Assembly: GCF_900113925.1 (NCBI RefSeq)
Contig: NZ_FORD01000012.1
Location: 1 to 64,000 of the forward strand
Length of the DNA: 64,000 nucleotides
Direction of reading: 5' to 3'
Source of the DNA: Nitrosomonas sp. Nm34
GTDB taxonomy: Bacteria; Pseudomonadota; Gammaproteobacteria; Burkholderiales; Nitrosomonadaceae
The notes under the pieces were generated by a model. That model was not told where the DNA came from, searched no databases, and was given only the letters and a program-made list of their open reading frames with translations. Of this stretch, positions 27,918-37,409 are shown one piece after another. The first letter of the stretch is position 1, and each line of letters starts with the position of its first letter. The position numbers and the translations under genes are program-made.

Positions 27918-29909
27918 GTGAACTCTCTAGATGAACTTTGCATCAATACGCTGCGTTTTCTCGCGGTCGATGCCGTTGAGCGCGCGCATTCAGGTCACCC
28001 TGGGCTTCCGTTAGATGCAGCACCCATGGCTTACGTTCTGTGGACACGCTTTCTGCGGCATAACCCAAGAAATCCTTCATGGTTAAACCGTGATCGCTTC
28101 GTATTGTCGGCCGGGCATGGCTGCGCATTACTCTATGCGTTGTTGCATATGACTGGATACGATCTCTCGCTCGATGATCTGAAGCGTTTCAGGCAGTGGG
28201 AATCGAAGACGCCGGGACACCCGGAATATGGTAAGACGCCAGGCGTCGAGGCGACAACAGGTCCGCTAGGGCAAGGATTTGCCATGGGAGTAGGCATGGC
28301 TCTCGCAGAACGACATTTGAGCAGTTGTTTCAATCGCCCGGGCTTTTCACTGGTCGACCACTATACTTATGCCATTGTATCGGATGGCGACCTGATGGAG
28401 GGGATTTCCTCCGAAGCGGCTTCGCTGGCAGGTACCTTAGGTCTGGGCAAACTGGTTTACCTGTACGACAACAATCATATTTCTATTGAGGGTGACACCG
28501 ATCTGGCCTTTACTGAGAGTGTTCAGCACCGCTTCGAGGCATATGGCTGGCATGTGCTGCCAGTTGCTAATGGCAACGATATTGATGCCATCGAACACGC
28601 GATCCAAATCGCCCGCAGCGAATTGTCTCGGCCTTCACTGCTGTTGATTCGAACCCATATCGGTTATGGGAGCCCCAAGCAAGATACCGCCAGTGCTCAC
28701 GGCGAGCCGCTTGGTGAAGAAGCATTGAAGGAAACAAAGAAAAAACTTGGATGGCCCTTGGAGCCGGAATTCTATATTCCTGAAGAAGTACAAGCGCATT
28801 TTCAGGTAGCCCTAACGAAGGGCACTCACTGGGAGAAGGAGTGGAACGAGATGTTCGACGCTTATCAAAAAGAACATCCGGATCTGGCGGCCACCTTGCG
28901 GCGCTTGCTGCATCACGAGCTTCCAGGTGGCTGGGATGATAATCTTCCTTTGTTTTCGACTAAAGACGGCCAAATGGCTACGCGAGACGCTTCCGGCAAG
29001 GTGATGAATGCCCTTGCGGAAAAGTTACCGGTATTGATCGGGGGTTCGGCGGATCTCAGCCCCTCCACGAAGACCACGCTAATGGGTTATAGCGACTTTG
29101 GCTTTGATCAGTTCTGCGGTCGCAATATCCACTTCGGCGTTCGCGAGCATGCAATGGGTGCGATCGTCAATGGCATGGCGCTTCATGGCGCAATCCTGCC
29201 GTATGGTGCGACGTTTTTGATTTTCTCTGATTATATGCGTCCGCCCATACGTTTGGCTGCGCTGATGCAGACGCATTCCCTTTTCATTTTTACGCATGAC
29301 AGTATAGGCCTTGGTGAGGATGGTCCTACGCATCAACCCGTCGAGCAGTTAGCCAGTCTTCGCGCCATTCCGGGTCTCGTCGTTATGCGTCCGGCTGATG
29401 CCAACGAGACGCGTGTATGCTGGCAAATTGCCGTATCTCATCACGGTCCTGTGGCACTGGTACTAAGCCGTCAAAAGCTGCCTGTTCTTGATCCAAGCCG
29501 CCATCCTATTGTAGCTGGTGTGCCACATGGCGCTTACATTCTTGCGGAAGCACAGGCAGACCGGCCGGATTTGATCCTGATTGGAACAGGCTCTGAAGTT
29601 TCTCTCCTCTTACAAGCGCGTGAAAGGTTGATTAAAAAGAATGTGCAATCACGTGTGGTTTCGATGCCATCCTGGGAGTTGTTTGATGCACAACAGCGTG
29701 ACTATCGAGAAAGAATCCTGCTGCCCGGAATACCTAGGCTTGCAGTGGAAGCGGCTGCACCTCTTGGCTGGCGCAAATATGTCGGTGATGCCGGCGACAT
29801 CATCTGTATGAATCGATTTGGCGCTTCGGCTCCAGGCGAAACTGTGATGCACGAGCTCGGGTTCAATGTGGAAAATGTGGTTACACGCGCGATGGCATTA
29901 TTGTCGTGA
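27918..29909 (+). CDS. tkt: Transketolase
   Basis: The 663-residue protein begins with GTG behind a perfect AAGGAGGT (spacer 4 nt). It has the thiamine diphosphate site GDGDLMEG-like block ([14 protein letters not shown]), [43 protein letters not shown] and [11 protein letters not shown]. It transfers two-carbon ketol units in the pentose phosphate pathway and, in an autotrophic nitrifier, in the Calvin cycle. It is monocistronic here, with no other Calvin-cycle gene adjacent. Confidence 0.95.
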   Translation: MNSLDELCINTLRFLAVDAVERAHSGHPGLPLDAAPMAYVLWTRFLRHNPRNPSWLNRDRFVLSAGHGCALLYALLHMTGYDLSLDDLKRFRQWESKTPGHPEYGKTPGVEATTGPLGQGFAMGVGMALAERHLSSCFNRPGFSLVDHYTYAIVSDGDLMEGISSEAASLAGTLGLGKLVYLYDNNHISIEGDTDLAFTESVQHRFEAYGWHVLPVANGNDIDAIEHAIQIARSELSRPSLLLIRTHIGYGSPKQDTASAHGEPLGEEALKETKKKLGWPLEPEFYIPEEVQAHFQVALTKGTHWEKEWNEMFDAYQKEHPDLAATLRRLLHHELPGGWDDNLPLFSTKDGQMATRDASGKVMNALAEKLPVLIGGSADLSPSTKTTLMGYSDFGFDQFCGRNIHFGVREHAMGAIVNGMALHGAILPYGATFLIFSDYMRPPIRLAALMQTHSLFIFTHDSIGLGEDGPTHQPVEQLASLRAIPGLVVMRPADANETRVCWQIAVSHHGPVALVLSRQKLPVLDPSRHPIVAGVPHGAYILAEAQADRPDLILIGTGSEVSLLLQARERLIKKNVQSRVVSMPSWELFDAQQRDYRERILLPGIPRLAVEAAAPLGWRKYVGDAGDIICMNRFGASAPGETVMHELGFNVENVVTRAMALLS

Positions 29910-30056
29910 CCTCAAACATTCTCCTGGATATACTCATTTAATTGCCCAAAAGCTACGGCTGTACCACAAAGGGTGCGTATTAAGGACGCGTACCAAGGGT
30001 GCGTGTAAACTGCGCTCACTTTTCGAGATCGAAGACTGTGTTGCTACCTGCCTATG

Positions 30057-30162
30057 TCATCCTATGTCTGAATTAACCCTGACGCGAAGGTGAGCCACAG
30101 ACAGTATCAATCATACGGCAAGAAAAGTCGGAAAAGCCAAGGTTGATTTAGAAATGGAATAA
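30057..30162 (-). repeat. 105-bp palindromic repeat, copy 6 (reverse orientation)
   Basis: The core CTGACGCGAAGGTGAGCCAC with AGACAGTATCAATCATACGG and the right end GGTTGATTTAGAAATGGAATAA are clear. The left inverted repeat (TCTGAATTAACCCTGAC) has drifted. Confidence 0.8.
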
Positions 30163-30318
30163 CTTCCAGTGCGTGATGATGATCTACAAATGATGTGCTA
30201 GAGTATGCTGTGAACTGCAAGGTGGTAATGTAGAGGTGCTCTATGCAGCTTTGAAAAAATTGACCTGCTTTCTGATGTGGCAGTTTATAGTCGATTGTTC
30301 TTCTTGGGGGATTGAGAA

Positions 30319-30669
30319 ATGATCAAGTTAAAGCGAGTATATGATGTAGCAGACACTACTGATGGGCTTCGCTTTCTCGTGGAGCGCTTGTGGCCACGTG
30401 GTATCAAGAAAACCGACTTGAAAATGGATGAATGGCTGAAGGATATTGGACCCAGCCAAGAACTCCGCCGATGGTTTGCTCACGATCCGAAGAAATGGGA
30501 TGATTTTCGTAAACGATACTTCGCTGAATTAGATTCTAGGTCAGAAATATGGGAACCTCTTGTTACCGCTGCTCAGCATGGAACAGTCACCTTGATCTAC
30601 AGTTCGCGCGAGCCCGCTTACAATAATGCTGTTGCACTGAAGGAGTATCTCGAAGAAAAGATAAAATGA
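30319..30669 (+). CDS. DUF488 family protein
   Basis: The 116-residue protein has the DUF488 core: VERLWPRGIKK, WFAHDPKKWDDFRKRY and TLIYSSREPAYNNA. These small cytoplasmic proteins are widespread and uncharacterised. GGGGGA lies upstream of the ATG. It lies 156 nt after a repeat copy and is not linked to a clear operon. Confidence 0.85.
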   Translation: MIKLKRVYDVADTTDGLRFLVERLWPRGIKKTDLKMDEWLKDIGPSQELRRWFAHDPKKWDDFRKRYFAELDSRSEIWEPLVTAAQHGTVTLIYSSREPAYNNAVALKEYLEEKIK

Positions 30670-30966
30670 AGATTTTATGCGGTATGCTGATAACAGTATC
30701 GCTTAAACAAATCGATAGAAAAGGCACGCATTTAATTGCTTATCATGATTTTGTCTTTCAATCTGACAATTCTAATTATCATTAATTGGCATTATTATCG
30801 CTGAGAGGCATTGTGTCATGAGTGTTATAAGCACTTCACAATGTGGTTGGATGAAGTATGATGTGGTTATAGCGCATCTCTTCTCTATTACTGAGTTGAA
30901 TTAGATACGAAGAAGATATCATTCGGCAACGGTAGTCGTGTGTGCAGGGGGGATCCCGTTATCATT

Positions 30967-30993
30967 CCCAGCGCTGAAAGTATCAGCGCTGGG
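30967..30993. other. Perfect 11-bp hairpin
   Basis: CCCAGCGCTGA and TCAGCGCTGGG are perfectly complementary around the loop AAGTA. There is no U tract after it, so it is not a normal intrinsic terminator. It lies about 300 nt beyond the DUF488 gene, with no gene in between. Confidence 0.6.
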
Positions 30994-31084
30994 CGGCAAG
31001 ATATTTCTAAGTTATATAGCGCTGACCAGCGACACACAAATTCTGGTGAATGAACCGTTAGAAAAGCGGTTGTGAGGGTGCCTG

Positions 31085-31182
31085 TTTATGGTGCAGCGAT
31101 TCGGGCCGGCTTCACCTTGCCGTATTATCTGTACTATCTGCAGGTTCGCCTTCGCGTCATTTTTGATTTAGAAATCGAATAA
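31085..31182 (+). repeat. 105-bp palindromic repeat, copy 7
   Basis: The core GCCGGCTTCACCTTGCCGTA and the right end TTTTTGATTTAGAAATCGAAT are clear. The left end is eroded. It directly abuts a DnaK-like fragment. Confidence 0.75.
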
Positions 31183-31188
31183 TACCCC

Positions 31189-31335
31189 ATACTGGTGAAT
31201 AAAATGGAAATGTTTACCGCGGCGGCTGATATGCAGACTAGTGTCACTATGCACGTCTTTCAGGCAGATTGCCCGATGGCATTGAATAAAGTGATAGGTG
31301 CCGAATATCAGGGGAAACAATTAGATTTTAAATGA
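31189..31335 (+). pseudogene. Short fragment resembling the DnaK substrate-binding domain
   Basis: One open frame of 48 codons reads MEMFTAAADMQTSVTMHVFQ, then ADCPMALNKVIG and a stop. DnaK proteins have a block of the form EVFTTAADxQTxVxIHVLQGER followed by MAxDNKSLG. The match covers only about 35 residues and there is no start codon context, so this is a relic. It begins 6 bp after a repeat copy. Confidence 0.5.
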
Positions 31336-31469
31336 TCGATACAACTATCGGTAGAGAGCATTCGCGCAGTGAAATAATATGCTATTCATTTATAATTCTG
31401 TTGTCATGCCTTATTCAGGCTGATCTAATTGGGATGGCATTATTTTTAATCTAATTCCTTTATAAAACA

Positions 31470-33875
31470 ATGGCAACTATTCTTCCTCTGGAACCGCAAC
31501 GGTTATATTTATCCTGTGACCTCGATCAGTTCACATTTCAGACTACGGCAGAGGTAACCGATCTGACGGAAATTATTGGTCAGGCTCGTGCAATGGATGC
31601 AGTGCGCTTTGGCTCTGGCATTCGCCGCGAAGGATACAATCTTTTTGTGCTGGGCCCATCCGGGATGGGCAAGCATAGCTTAGTCCAGCAATTACTTGAA
31701 TCAAAAGCAAGCAAGGAGCCTGAACCGCCAGATTGGTGCTATCTGAATAACTTTGCCCAACCACACAAGCCCAGAGTACTTAAGCTTCCTTCCGGCAGAG
31801 GAGAGGAACTGCGGCAACACATGGAGCGATTGGTGGATTATTTACGCAGCGCCATCCCGGCGCAGTTTGAGAGCGAAGAATACCGCAACAGGGTGAGCGC
31901 AATTCAGCAAGAATTTAATGAACTGCAGGAACGGGAGATAAGAGAATTAGGAGAAGAAGCTGAGAAGAAAGAGATCGTTTTGCTACGTACACCAGAAGGA
32001 TTTGCGCTGGCGCCGAGCCGTAATCGGGAAGTGATTCCGCCAGAAGAATACGACAAGCTGCCTCAGGAGGAAAAAGATCGGATAGAAGCCGCCATTATTG
32101 AATTGCAAGCGCATCTGGAAAAAATTCTAAGCCATCTGCCCCAGCGTCGTCGCGAGCGTAGTGAACGCATCAAGCAGCTAAATCGCGATATCATGCTCTC
32201 TATCGTCGAGCATATGATTAACGAGTTGCGCGCGATCTATACAGATTTACCTGACGTGCTCGACTTTCTGGATGAGGTGCAGCAGGATATGGTAATGCAT
32301 GTGGATGATTTCCGCAAACCCGAAGAATCCGTCAACATTTCCGGCATGACGGTGATCACTCACCAGACATTTAATAATTATCAGGTCAATGTGCTCGCCT
32401 CCAATCATAAAAAACCTGGTGCGCCGATCATCAGTGAGGATAATCCGACCTATAGCAATTTGCTTGGGCGAGTGGAGCATGTCTCCCAGTTTGGTGCGCT
32501 GGTGACCAATTTTACGCTGATTAAACCGGGAGCATTGCATCGTGCTAATGGAGGCTATTTGTTGCTGGATGTACGCAAAGTGCTGATGCAGCCATTTGCC
32601 TGGGAAGGGTTAAAACGGGCGTTACAGTCGCGCAAAATTCATATTGAATCACTGGGACAGTTATACAGCCTCGTCAGCACCGTATCGCTCGAGCCAGAGC
32701 CGGTTCCATTGGACGTGAAAGTTGTTTTATTTGGTGATCGTTTATTCTATTACTTGTTACAGCGATACGATCCTGAGTTCAAGGAGCTGTTCAAGGTAGC
32801 AGCCGATTTCGAAGAGACGATCGAACGGAATGCCGAATCCCATATGCTTTACGCACAATTGATTTCTACGCTGACGCGCAAAGAGAAGTTATTGCCTTAC
32901 GATCGCTATGCAGTCGCCAGAGTGATCGAACATAGTGCTCGCCTAGTGGGCGATTCGGAGAAGCTCTCCATGCATATGCGCAGCATTGTCGATTTATTGC
33001 ATGAGGCAGATTATTGGGCGCGTGAAGCAGGCCATGAGGTGGTGCAGTCCAATGATGTTCAGCAGGCCATTGATTCCCAGATTCACCGTCAGGATAGGGT
33101 GAGAGACCGGCTATACGAGGCAATTCTGCGTGAGACTTTGATGATCGATACCCAAGGGACGGTGACAGGACAGGTCAATGGTCTTTCGGTGATCGAGCTG
33201 GGCGGATTTGCCTTTGCACAGCCGACCAGAATCACCGCCACGACCCGATTTGGCAAAGGGGATTTGATCAATATCGAGCGTGAAGTTAAGCTCTCAGGGG
33301 CGATTCACTCTAAAGGCGTGTTGATTCTTTCTTCCTTTCTTGCTGCACGTTATGCAAAAAATCAACCACTGGCGCTGTCCGCCAGCCTCGCGTTTGAACA
33401 ATCTTATGGCATGGTGGAGGGGGATAGCGCTTCATTAGCCGAATTGTGCGCATTGCTTTCCAATTTGGCGAATATCCCGATCGATCAATCGTTGGCGATA
33501 ACCGGTTCAGTTAATCAGCTCGGTCAAGCACAAGCAATTGGCGCCGTCAACGAAAAAATTGAAGGATTTTTTGATATCTGTGCTGCACGTGGCTTAACTG
33601 GCAAACAGGGTGTATTAATTCCCGCTGCCAATGTCCAGCACTTGATGTTGCGTCAGAATGTGATCGAGGCCGCAACCGCGGGTAAATTTCATATCTATGA
33701 CGTAGAAAATGTCGACCAAGCCATTACACTGCTGACTGGCGTATCAGCAGGCGAAGCTGATGCTAACGGAATCTATCCTCAAGGCAGTATTAATCACCAG
33801 GTAGCAGCACGACTCGCAGAACTTACCGCGATCGGTAAGTCGTATGTGCAGGTGCAACAGCAGGGTAAAAATTAG
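31470..33875 (+). CDS. Lon-like ATP-dependent protease (AAA_32/LonB-type)
   Basis: The 801-residue protein has Walker A GPSGMGKHS (about 62-70), a long charged helical insert (about 125-240, rich in Glu and Arg), an AAA core and a C-terminal Lon protease domain. The catalytic dyad is Ser653 in GDSAS and Lys696 in AVNEKIEG. It belongs to the bacterial Lon-related proteins that lack the Lon N-terminal substrate domain. It should degrade or unfold proteins in the cytoplasm. No ribosome site is evident. The hypothetical gene at 33962 follows after 86 nt. Confidence 0.88.
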   Translation: MATILPLEPQRLYLSCDLDQFTFQTTAEVTDLTEIIGQARAMDAVRFGSGIRREGYNLFVLGPSGMGKHSLVQQLLESKASKEPEPPDWCYLNNFAQPHKPRVLKLPSGRGEELRQHMERLVDYLRSAIPAQFESEEYRNRVSAIQQEFNELQEREIRELGEEAEKKEIVLLRTPEGFALAPSRNREVIPPEEYDKLPQEEKDRIEAAIIELQAHLEKILSHLPQRRRERSERIKQLNRDIMLSIVEHMINELRAIYTDLPDVLDFLDEVQQDMVMHVDDFRKPEESVNISGMTVITHQTFNNYQVNVLASNHKKPGAPIISEDNPTYSNLLGRVEHVSQFGALVTNFTLIKPGALHRANGGYLLLDVRKVLMQPFAWEGLKRALQSRKIHIESLGQLYSLVSTVSLEPEPVPLDVKVVLFGDRLFYYLLQRYDPEFKELFKVAADFEETIERNAESHMLYAQLISTLTRKEKLLPYDRYAVARVIEHSARLVGDSEKLSMHMRSIVDLLHEADYWAREAGHEVVQSNDVQQAIDSQIHRQDRVRDRLYEAILRETLMIDTQGTVTGQVNGLSVIELGGFAFAQPTRITATTRFGKGDLINIEREVKLSGAIHSKGVLILSSFLAARYAKNQPLALSASLAFEQSYGMVEGDSASLAELCALLSNLANIPIDQSLAITGSVNQLGQAQAIGAVNEKIEGFFDICAARGLTGKQGVLIPAANVQHLMLRQNVIEAATAGKFHIYDVENVDQAITLLTGVSAGEADANGIYPQGSINHQVAARLAELTAIGKSYVQVQQQGKN

Positions 33876-33961
33876 AAAAGATCAACTTGATTTCGATTGC
33901 TTTATTAAATTGGAATGTTTAGTTTCTGATACTTTTCAGGCACTCAAGATCCAGGATTTCT

Positions 33962-35158
33962 ATGTTTCCAATTGAGTGCTCTTGCTGCGGTTATGCTGTA
34001 TCTATCGAAAATATCAGCCAGGATCAGAAATCCGACAAGACTCGCGGTTTTTGTCCACATTGTAAAAAATGGTTTCCTATTTTGCTCCCATCAATTCGCA
34101 AGAAATTGATTTATCTGGATCAGTGGTTTTTTTCGGCTGTGTGTATTGAAGCTGATAAGCCCGAGTCTCAACATGCACTGCGTCTTTTTTCTAAGCTTCA
34201 AAAATTAAAAAAACAACAGAAGATTTTTGTAGTTACTTCTGAGATTCATAGTCGCGAAACATCTGCTATCCCTGAGAAATATGTTGAAAATAGAGAAAAA
34301 CTCTGGCAATTACAGAATGATCTGGCTAATGGATTCATTTCACATAATTCAGAAGAAGTATTTGTCGCTCAGTGGAGAAGAATACTTACCAGTCAGGCGA
34401 GCCACGATTCTTTTCCTACTGCCGACATCGGGCTTGTGAATCCTCATCAATTAGAGATAGGCGTGAGGATTCAGCTTACAAACCACTGGCGATTAAAGTT
34501 ACATCGGGATAATGCACGTCCACCTGACATAGTTAATCAAGAGATTCGAGCAGTCTTACAAAGACAATTGGAGAATATGTCAAATTGTAGAGATGTTTTC
34601 GAATGCTTGAGTTATGTTCGCGCCCATTGGAGCAAGGATATTCGACAAGGGATTGCATCGTGGCGGCAGCAGCGTAACCTACATCTTCTGATGGAGCATA
34701 TCGTCAATCAGCTAGAAGCAGGGCGAATTCCTGCTATCCCTGCACGGGAAAAACTTGCACCATTTTATCGAATTGTTCACGAAGTAGTTCAGGGGCTGGA
34801 TGAGGAATCCACACTTAAGCGATGGTTGGAATTATTAGAAAACAATTCGGCCAACAACTTGTGCGCCTATATCAGGATTAGGAGTGCTCTCGAAGCAGCG
34901 TTGCTTTGGAAATGTCACATAAGCGGAGTTCTCATCAATAATCAAAGAAAATTCCATGCTAAATATGGCCTTTCTCGTCAAAATGATATCGATCATATTT
35001 CAACATTTGTTCCCTACGTTGATGCTTTAATTACCGACGAAGATACGCATAATTTTTGTAAACTTGAAGTGGTCGCTAATGAACTGAAGCAATTCCCATG
35101 TAAAATCTTTTCTATGGAAAATTACAGCGACTTCGATACATGGCTTGATAACTGCTAA
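33962..35158 (+). CDS. Zinc-ribbon protein with PIN-like nuclease features
   Basis: The 398-residue protein starts with a zinc-ribbon-like pattern (C6, C8, C9 and C31-PH-C34). Next comes KKLIYLDQWFFS, resembling the first PIN-domain strand (IYLDTNxF), then FVVTSEIHSRE with candidate acids E94 and E99, and late DIDHISTFVPYVDALITDED, like the third and fourth PIN acids. The middle is helical. I infer a metal-dependent RNase, but I do not recognise a named family. It has no small antitoxin-like partner adjacent. Base composition is more AT-rich than the Lon-like gene before it. Confidence 0.5.
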   Translation: MFPIECSCCGYAVSIENISQDQKSDKTRGFCPHCKKWFPILLPSIRKKLIYLDQWFFSAVCIEADKPESQHALRLFSKLQKLKKQQKIFVVTSEIHSRETSAIPEKYVENREKLWQLQNDLANGFISHNSEEVFVAQWRRILTSQASHDSFPTADIGLVNPHQLEIGVRIQLTNHWRLKLHRDNARPPDIVNQEIRAVLQRQLENMSNCRDVFECLSYVRAHWSKDIRQGIASWRQQRNLHLLMEHIVNQLEAGRIPAIPAREKLAPFYRIVHEVVQGLDEESTLKRWLELLENNSANNLCAYIRIRSALEAALLWKCHISGVLINNQRKFHAKYGLSRQNDIDHISTFVPYVDALITDEDTHNFCKLEVVANELKQFPCKIFSMENYSDFDTWLDNC

Positions 35159-35249
35159 CCAATCTCACAAGCTTAGAGCGTAACTGGTTTTTTTCCTTAT
35201 GTATGTAGCCATCTCTCCAAACTTGTGAGAAGTTATTCAGTATTCATCT

Positions 35250-36365
35250 TCAAAAACAACTAAATCGTTGACTATCATCTAAATCTTTTGACAGAATCAA
35301 GGTGCTGAATTGTGCACCCTTAGAAGAATCACAAAGCGCCTGACGCTCAACTGGATTATCTAAATAGCTTTGTTGATATTCTGCATTGAATACAGGTTTG
35401 CCGTTTGCAATAAAGCCGGTTAGCATATTACATTCATGGAACTCATGACATTGTTCATTAACACTAAAGTCAAAATAATTAATTAAATCAGGGGTTTGTT
35501 CCATATCATTTTTAAGCCCAACCGACAATCCTCTTTTATGTGCTTCATTGGCAATAAACTTATTAAATGCCAGCTGATCCCTGGCGCTTATATCAAAGCC
35601 GGAATTATTGGCATACGCATCCATATTATCTGGTTCCACGCCATCACACCCTTTTAGCAGAGCCAAGTTAAGACGTGAGATCATGATCTCCGCTACATTG
35701 TGTGAACGAATATCAAGCCACCGCTCATCCGGCTTATCGACTAAAGTATTGCCCAATTCAGCAGCTTTGAATTTATCTTTATCTTCTCTAGAATCTTCAA
35801 AGCTACCTGCCGAGAAATAACAGATGACCTTCTTGCCAGAAGCTTTGAGTGTATTAATCAAGGATGGGGAAGAATTAAATAGATCAATATCATAAAGTTT
35901 AACCGGGTGATTTGTATTGACTTCACCTTTCAGCTGCCATTGCCAGGTGGTTGCAACAGGAGGTTTGTACCAATCACCGGTAACAGGTGGTGCATCAGGA
36001 TCAAGTAAGGGTGCTTTAGAAAGAATAAATAATTCAATATTGGAGAAATCGCTGCTATTTGTATCATTATGTGCTTTTACCGCAACAATGAAAGCCGCGC
36101 CATCCCATAATTCGATTGAACCGGATGTGGTGTTACCCATGTCAACACTTTTAATGCTTTCGGGTCCGGTAAAAGGAAAAGGCGCATAAAATAACTGATA
36201 ACCACTGGCATTTGGAACTGAAGACCATGTAACGGATACCTTGGTGCCATCTTGCGTCACTAAAATAGCAGGTGGCTTTAGTTCATCCGCTAAGGCAAGG
36301 CTGCTATTAATTAATAGAAGAAAAAGCATCAATACGATTTGCATGACATTATTATTTGTGCGCAT
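35250..36365 (-). CDS. GH114-type glycosidase with N-terminal Fn3-like domain, copy 1
   Basis: The 371-residue secreted protein has a signal peptide (to about ALA, residue 26), an Fn3-like domain (about 30-115; VTWSSVPNASGYQLFY) and a GH114 TIM-barrel (LYDIDLFNSS, KVICYFSAGSFE, GCDGVEPDNMDAY, FSVNEQCHEF, FNAEY). The family includes endo-alpha-1,4-polygalactosaminidases that cut biofilm polysaccharides. Acidic residues in CDGVEPDN and the NEQC block fit the active site. A close paralogue lies at 40355. The enzyme could remodel an own or foreign galactosaminoglycan. Confidence 0.8.
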   Translation of the reverse strand: MRTNNNVMQIVLMLFLLLINSSLALADELKPPAILVTQDGTKVSVTWSSVPNASGYQLFYAPFPFTGPESIKSVDMGNTTSGSIELWDGAAFIVAVKAHNDTNSSDFSNIELFILSKAPLLDPDAPPVTGDWYKPPVATTWQWQLKGEVNTNHPVKLYDIDLFNSSPSLINTLKASGKKVICYFSAGSFEDSREDKDKFKAAELGNTLVDKPDERWLDIRSHNVAEIMISRLNLALLKGCDGVEPDNMDAYANNSGFDISARDQLAFNKFIANEAHKRGLSVGLKNDMEQTPDLINYFDFSVNEQCHEFHECNMLTGFIANGKPVFNAEYQQSYLDNPVERQALCDSSKGAQFSTLILSKDLDDSQRFSCF

Positions 36366-36514
36366 AGTCTAATTAAATGCAAGAGTAAATAAACAATAAA
36401 ATGATTGATTGGGATTCAATCTCATAAATGTCACTAAAGGCAAATCAGAAGCAATAAATCAAACTTGCCTAACTTTATTACGTAATTAATACTAAGAGAT
36501 AAAAAATAGGGAGA

Positions 36515-36540
36515 CAATAATACAATTGCATACAATTTTA
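36515..36540. repeat. CAATAATRCAATTGCATACAATTT element, second occurrence
   Basis: CAATAATACAATTGCATACA followed by ATTTTA repeats the sequence at 21007 with one difference in 24 bases. It lies about 150 nt upstream of the GH114 gene at 35250 and at the edge of an IS5-like remnant. Confidence 0.6.
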
Positions 36541-36557
36541 TTGCTCGATGATTGTCC

Positions 36558-37080
36558 CTATATGACTTCAGCACATTGTGGGGCTAAACAACTAGAAGCA
36601 TAGGTGTCACACAAAAGCTTCGGGCACAAAAATGGTGACAATAATCCGTAAAATTTCTGATGCTCACAAGAGCCTACAGCGGCGCCGCGATAGCCTGCGT
36701 CACCAAAGAAGGTGCTAATACGTGGAGTCTTTTCAACTGTTGCGTGCAGCACAGAATGAGCGACCTTGGCGTCATGAATATTCTGGTATAAATAACCACC
36801 TGGATCAGATGGCCTAACGTATGAACCATAATATGTGTTTTCTACCCATAGTTTCCTTACTCTCGTCAAAGCTACGGAAATCGCTGCATGACACAATCTT
36901 GAAATTTTATTAATCTATCGGTCTCAAACCAAGCGGTGAGTTCTTTGCCGTTTTTTTTGATGGATTTTATTAGCCTCGTACAAGGCAGCTTTTCACACCT
37001 CTCTTGAGTTGCAGTGCCAATAATAATCATAAACAATTTTTCACGCGGATAATCTTTTAGCTGCATATGCAATTTGGCCG
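36558..37080 (-). pseudogene. IS5-like transposase remnant
   Basis: Leftward frames contain NIHDAKVAHSVLHATV and ISTFFGDAGYRGAAVGS, matching the DDE block of IS5-type transposases (HDTKAAxxVL, then FGDAGYRGxxV). Upstream frames to about 37080 hold further fragments (TRLIKSIKKNGKELTAW) with stops between. The gene lacks an intact start and C-terminus. Confidence 0.55.
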
Positions 37081-37409
37081 GGTTTTACTGATATGGAGAA
37101 CCGCACCAACGATAGCATATGTGCTGTGGATCGGCTTTTTCACGCTTGTATCTTTGCGCTCAAAATGGTGGGCAACTAGCGTCATTCTTTGCATTCTTCG
37201 TTTAATAAATCACTTTGATATATCAGATTCATAAAATGGTTGTAAGCTATAACGCTAAATATTTGATAAATAATCTAATTATTTCAAGATCTCTACTAAG
37301 AATCGGCCGATACAGTTAGGGTCAAAGCAACGTTCTATTTATTCTGCTCCAACCCCAAATTCCCTGCATTAATAAGAGAGGAGAAGACTTCGCTCTCTAA
37401 TATGTGCTA

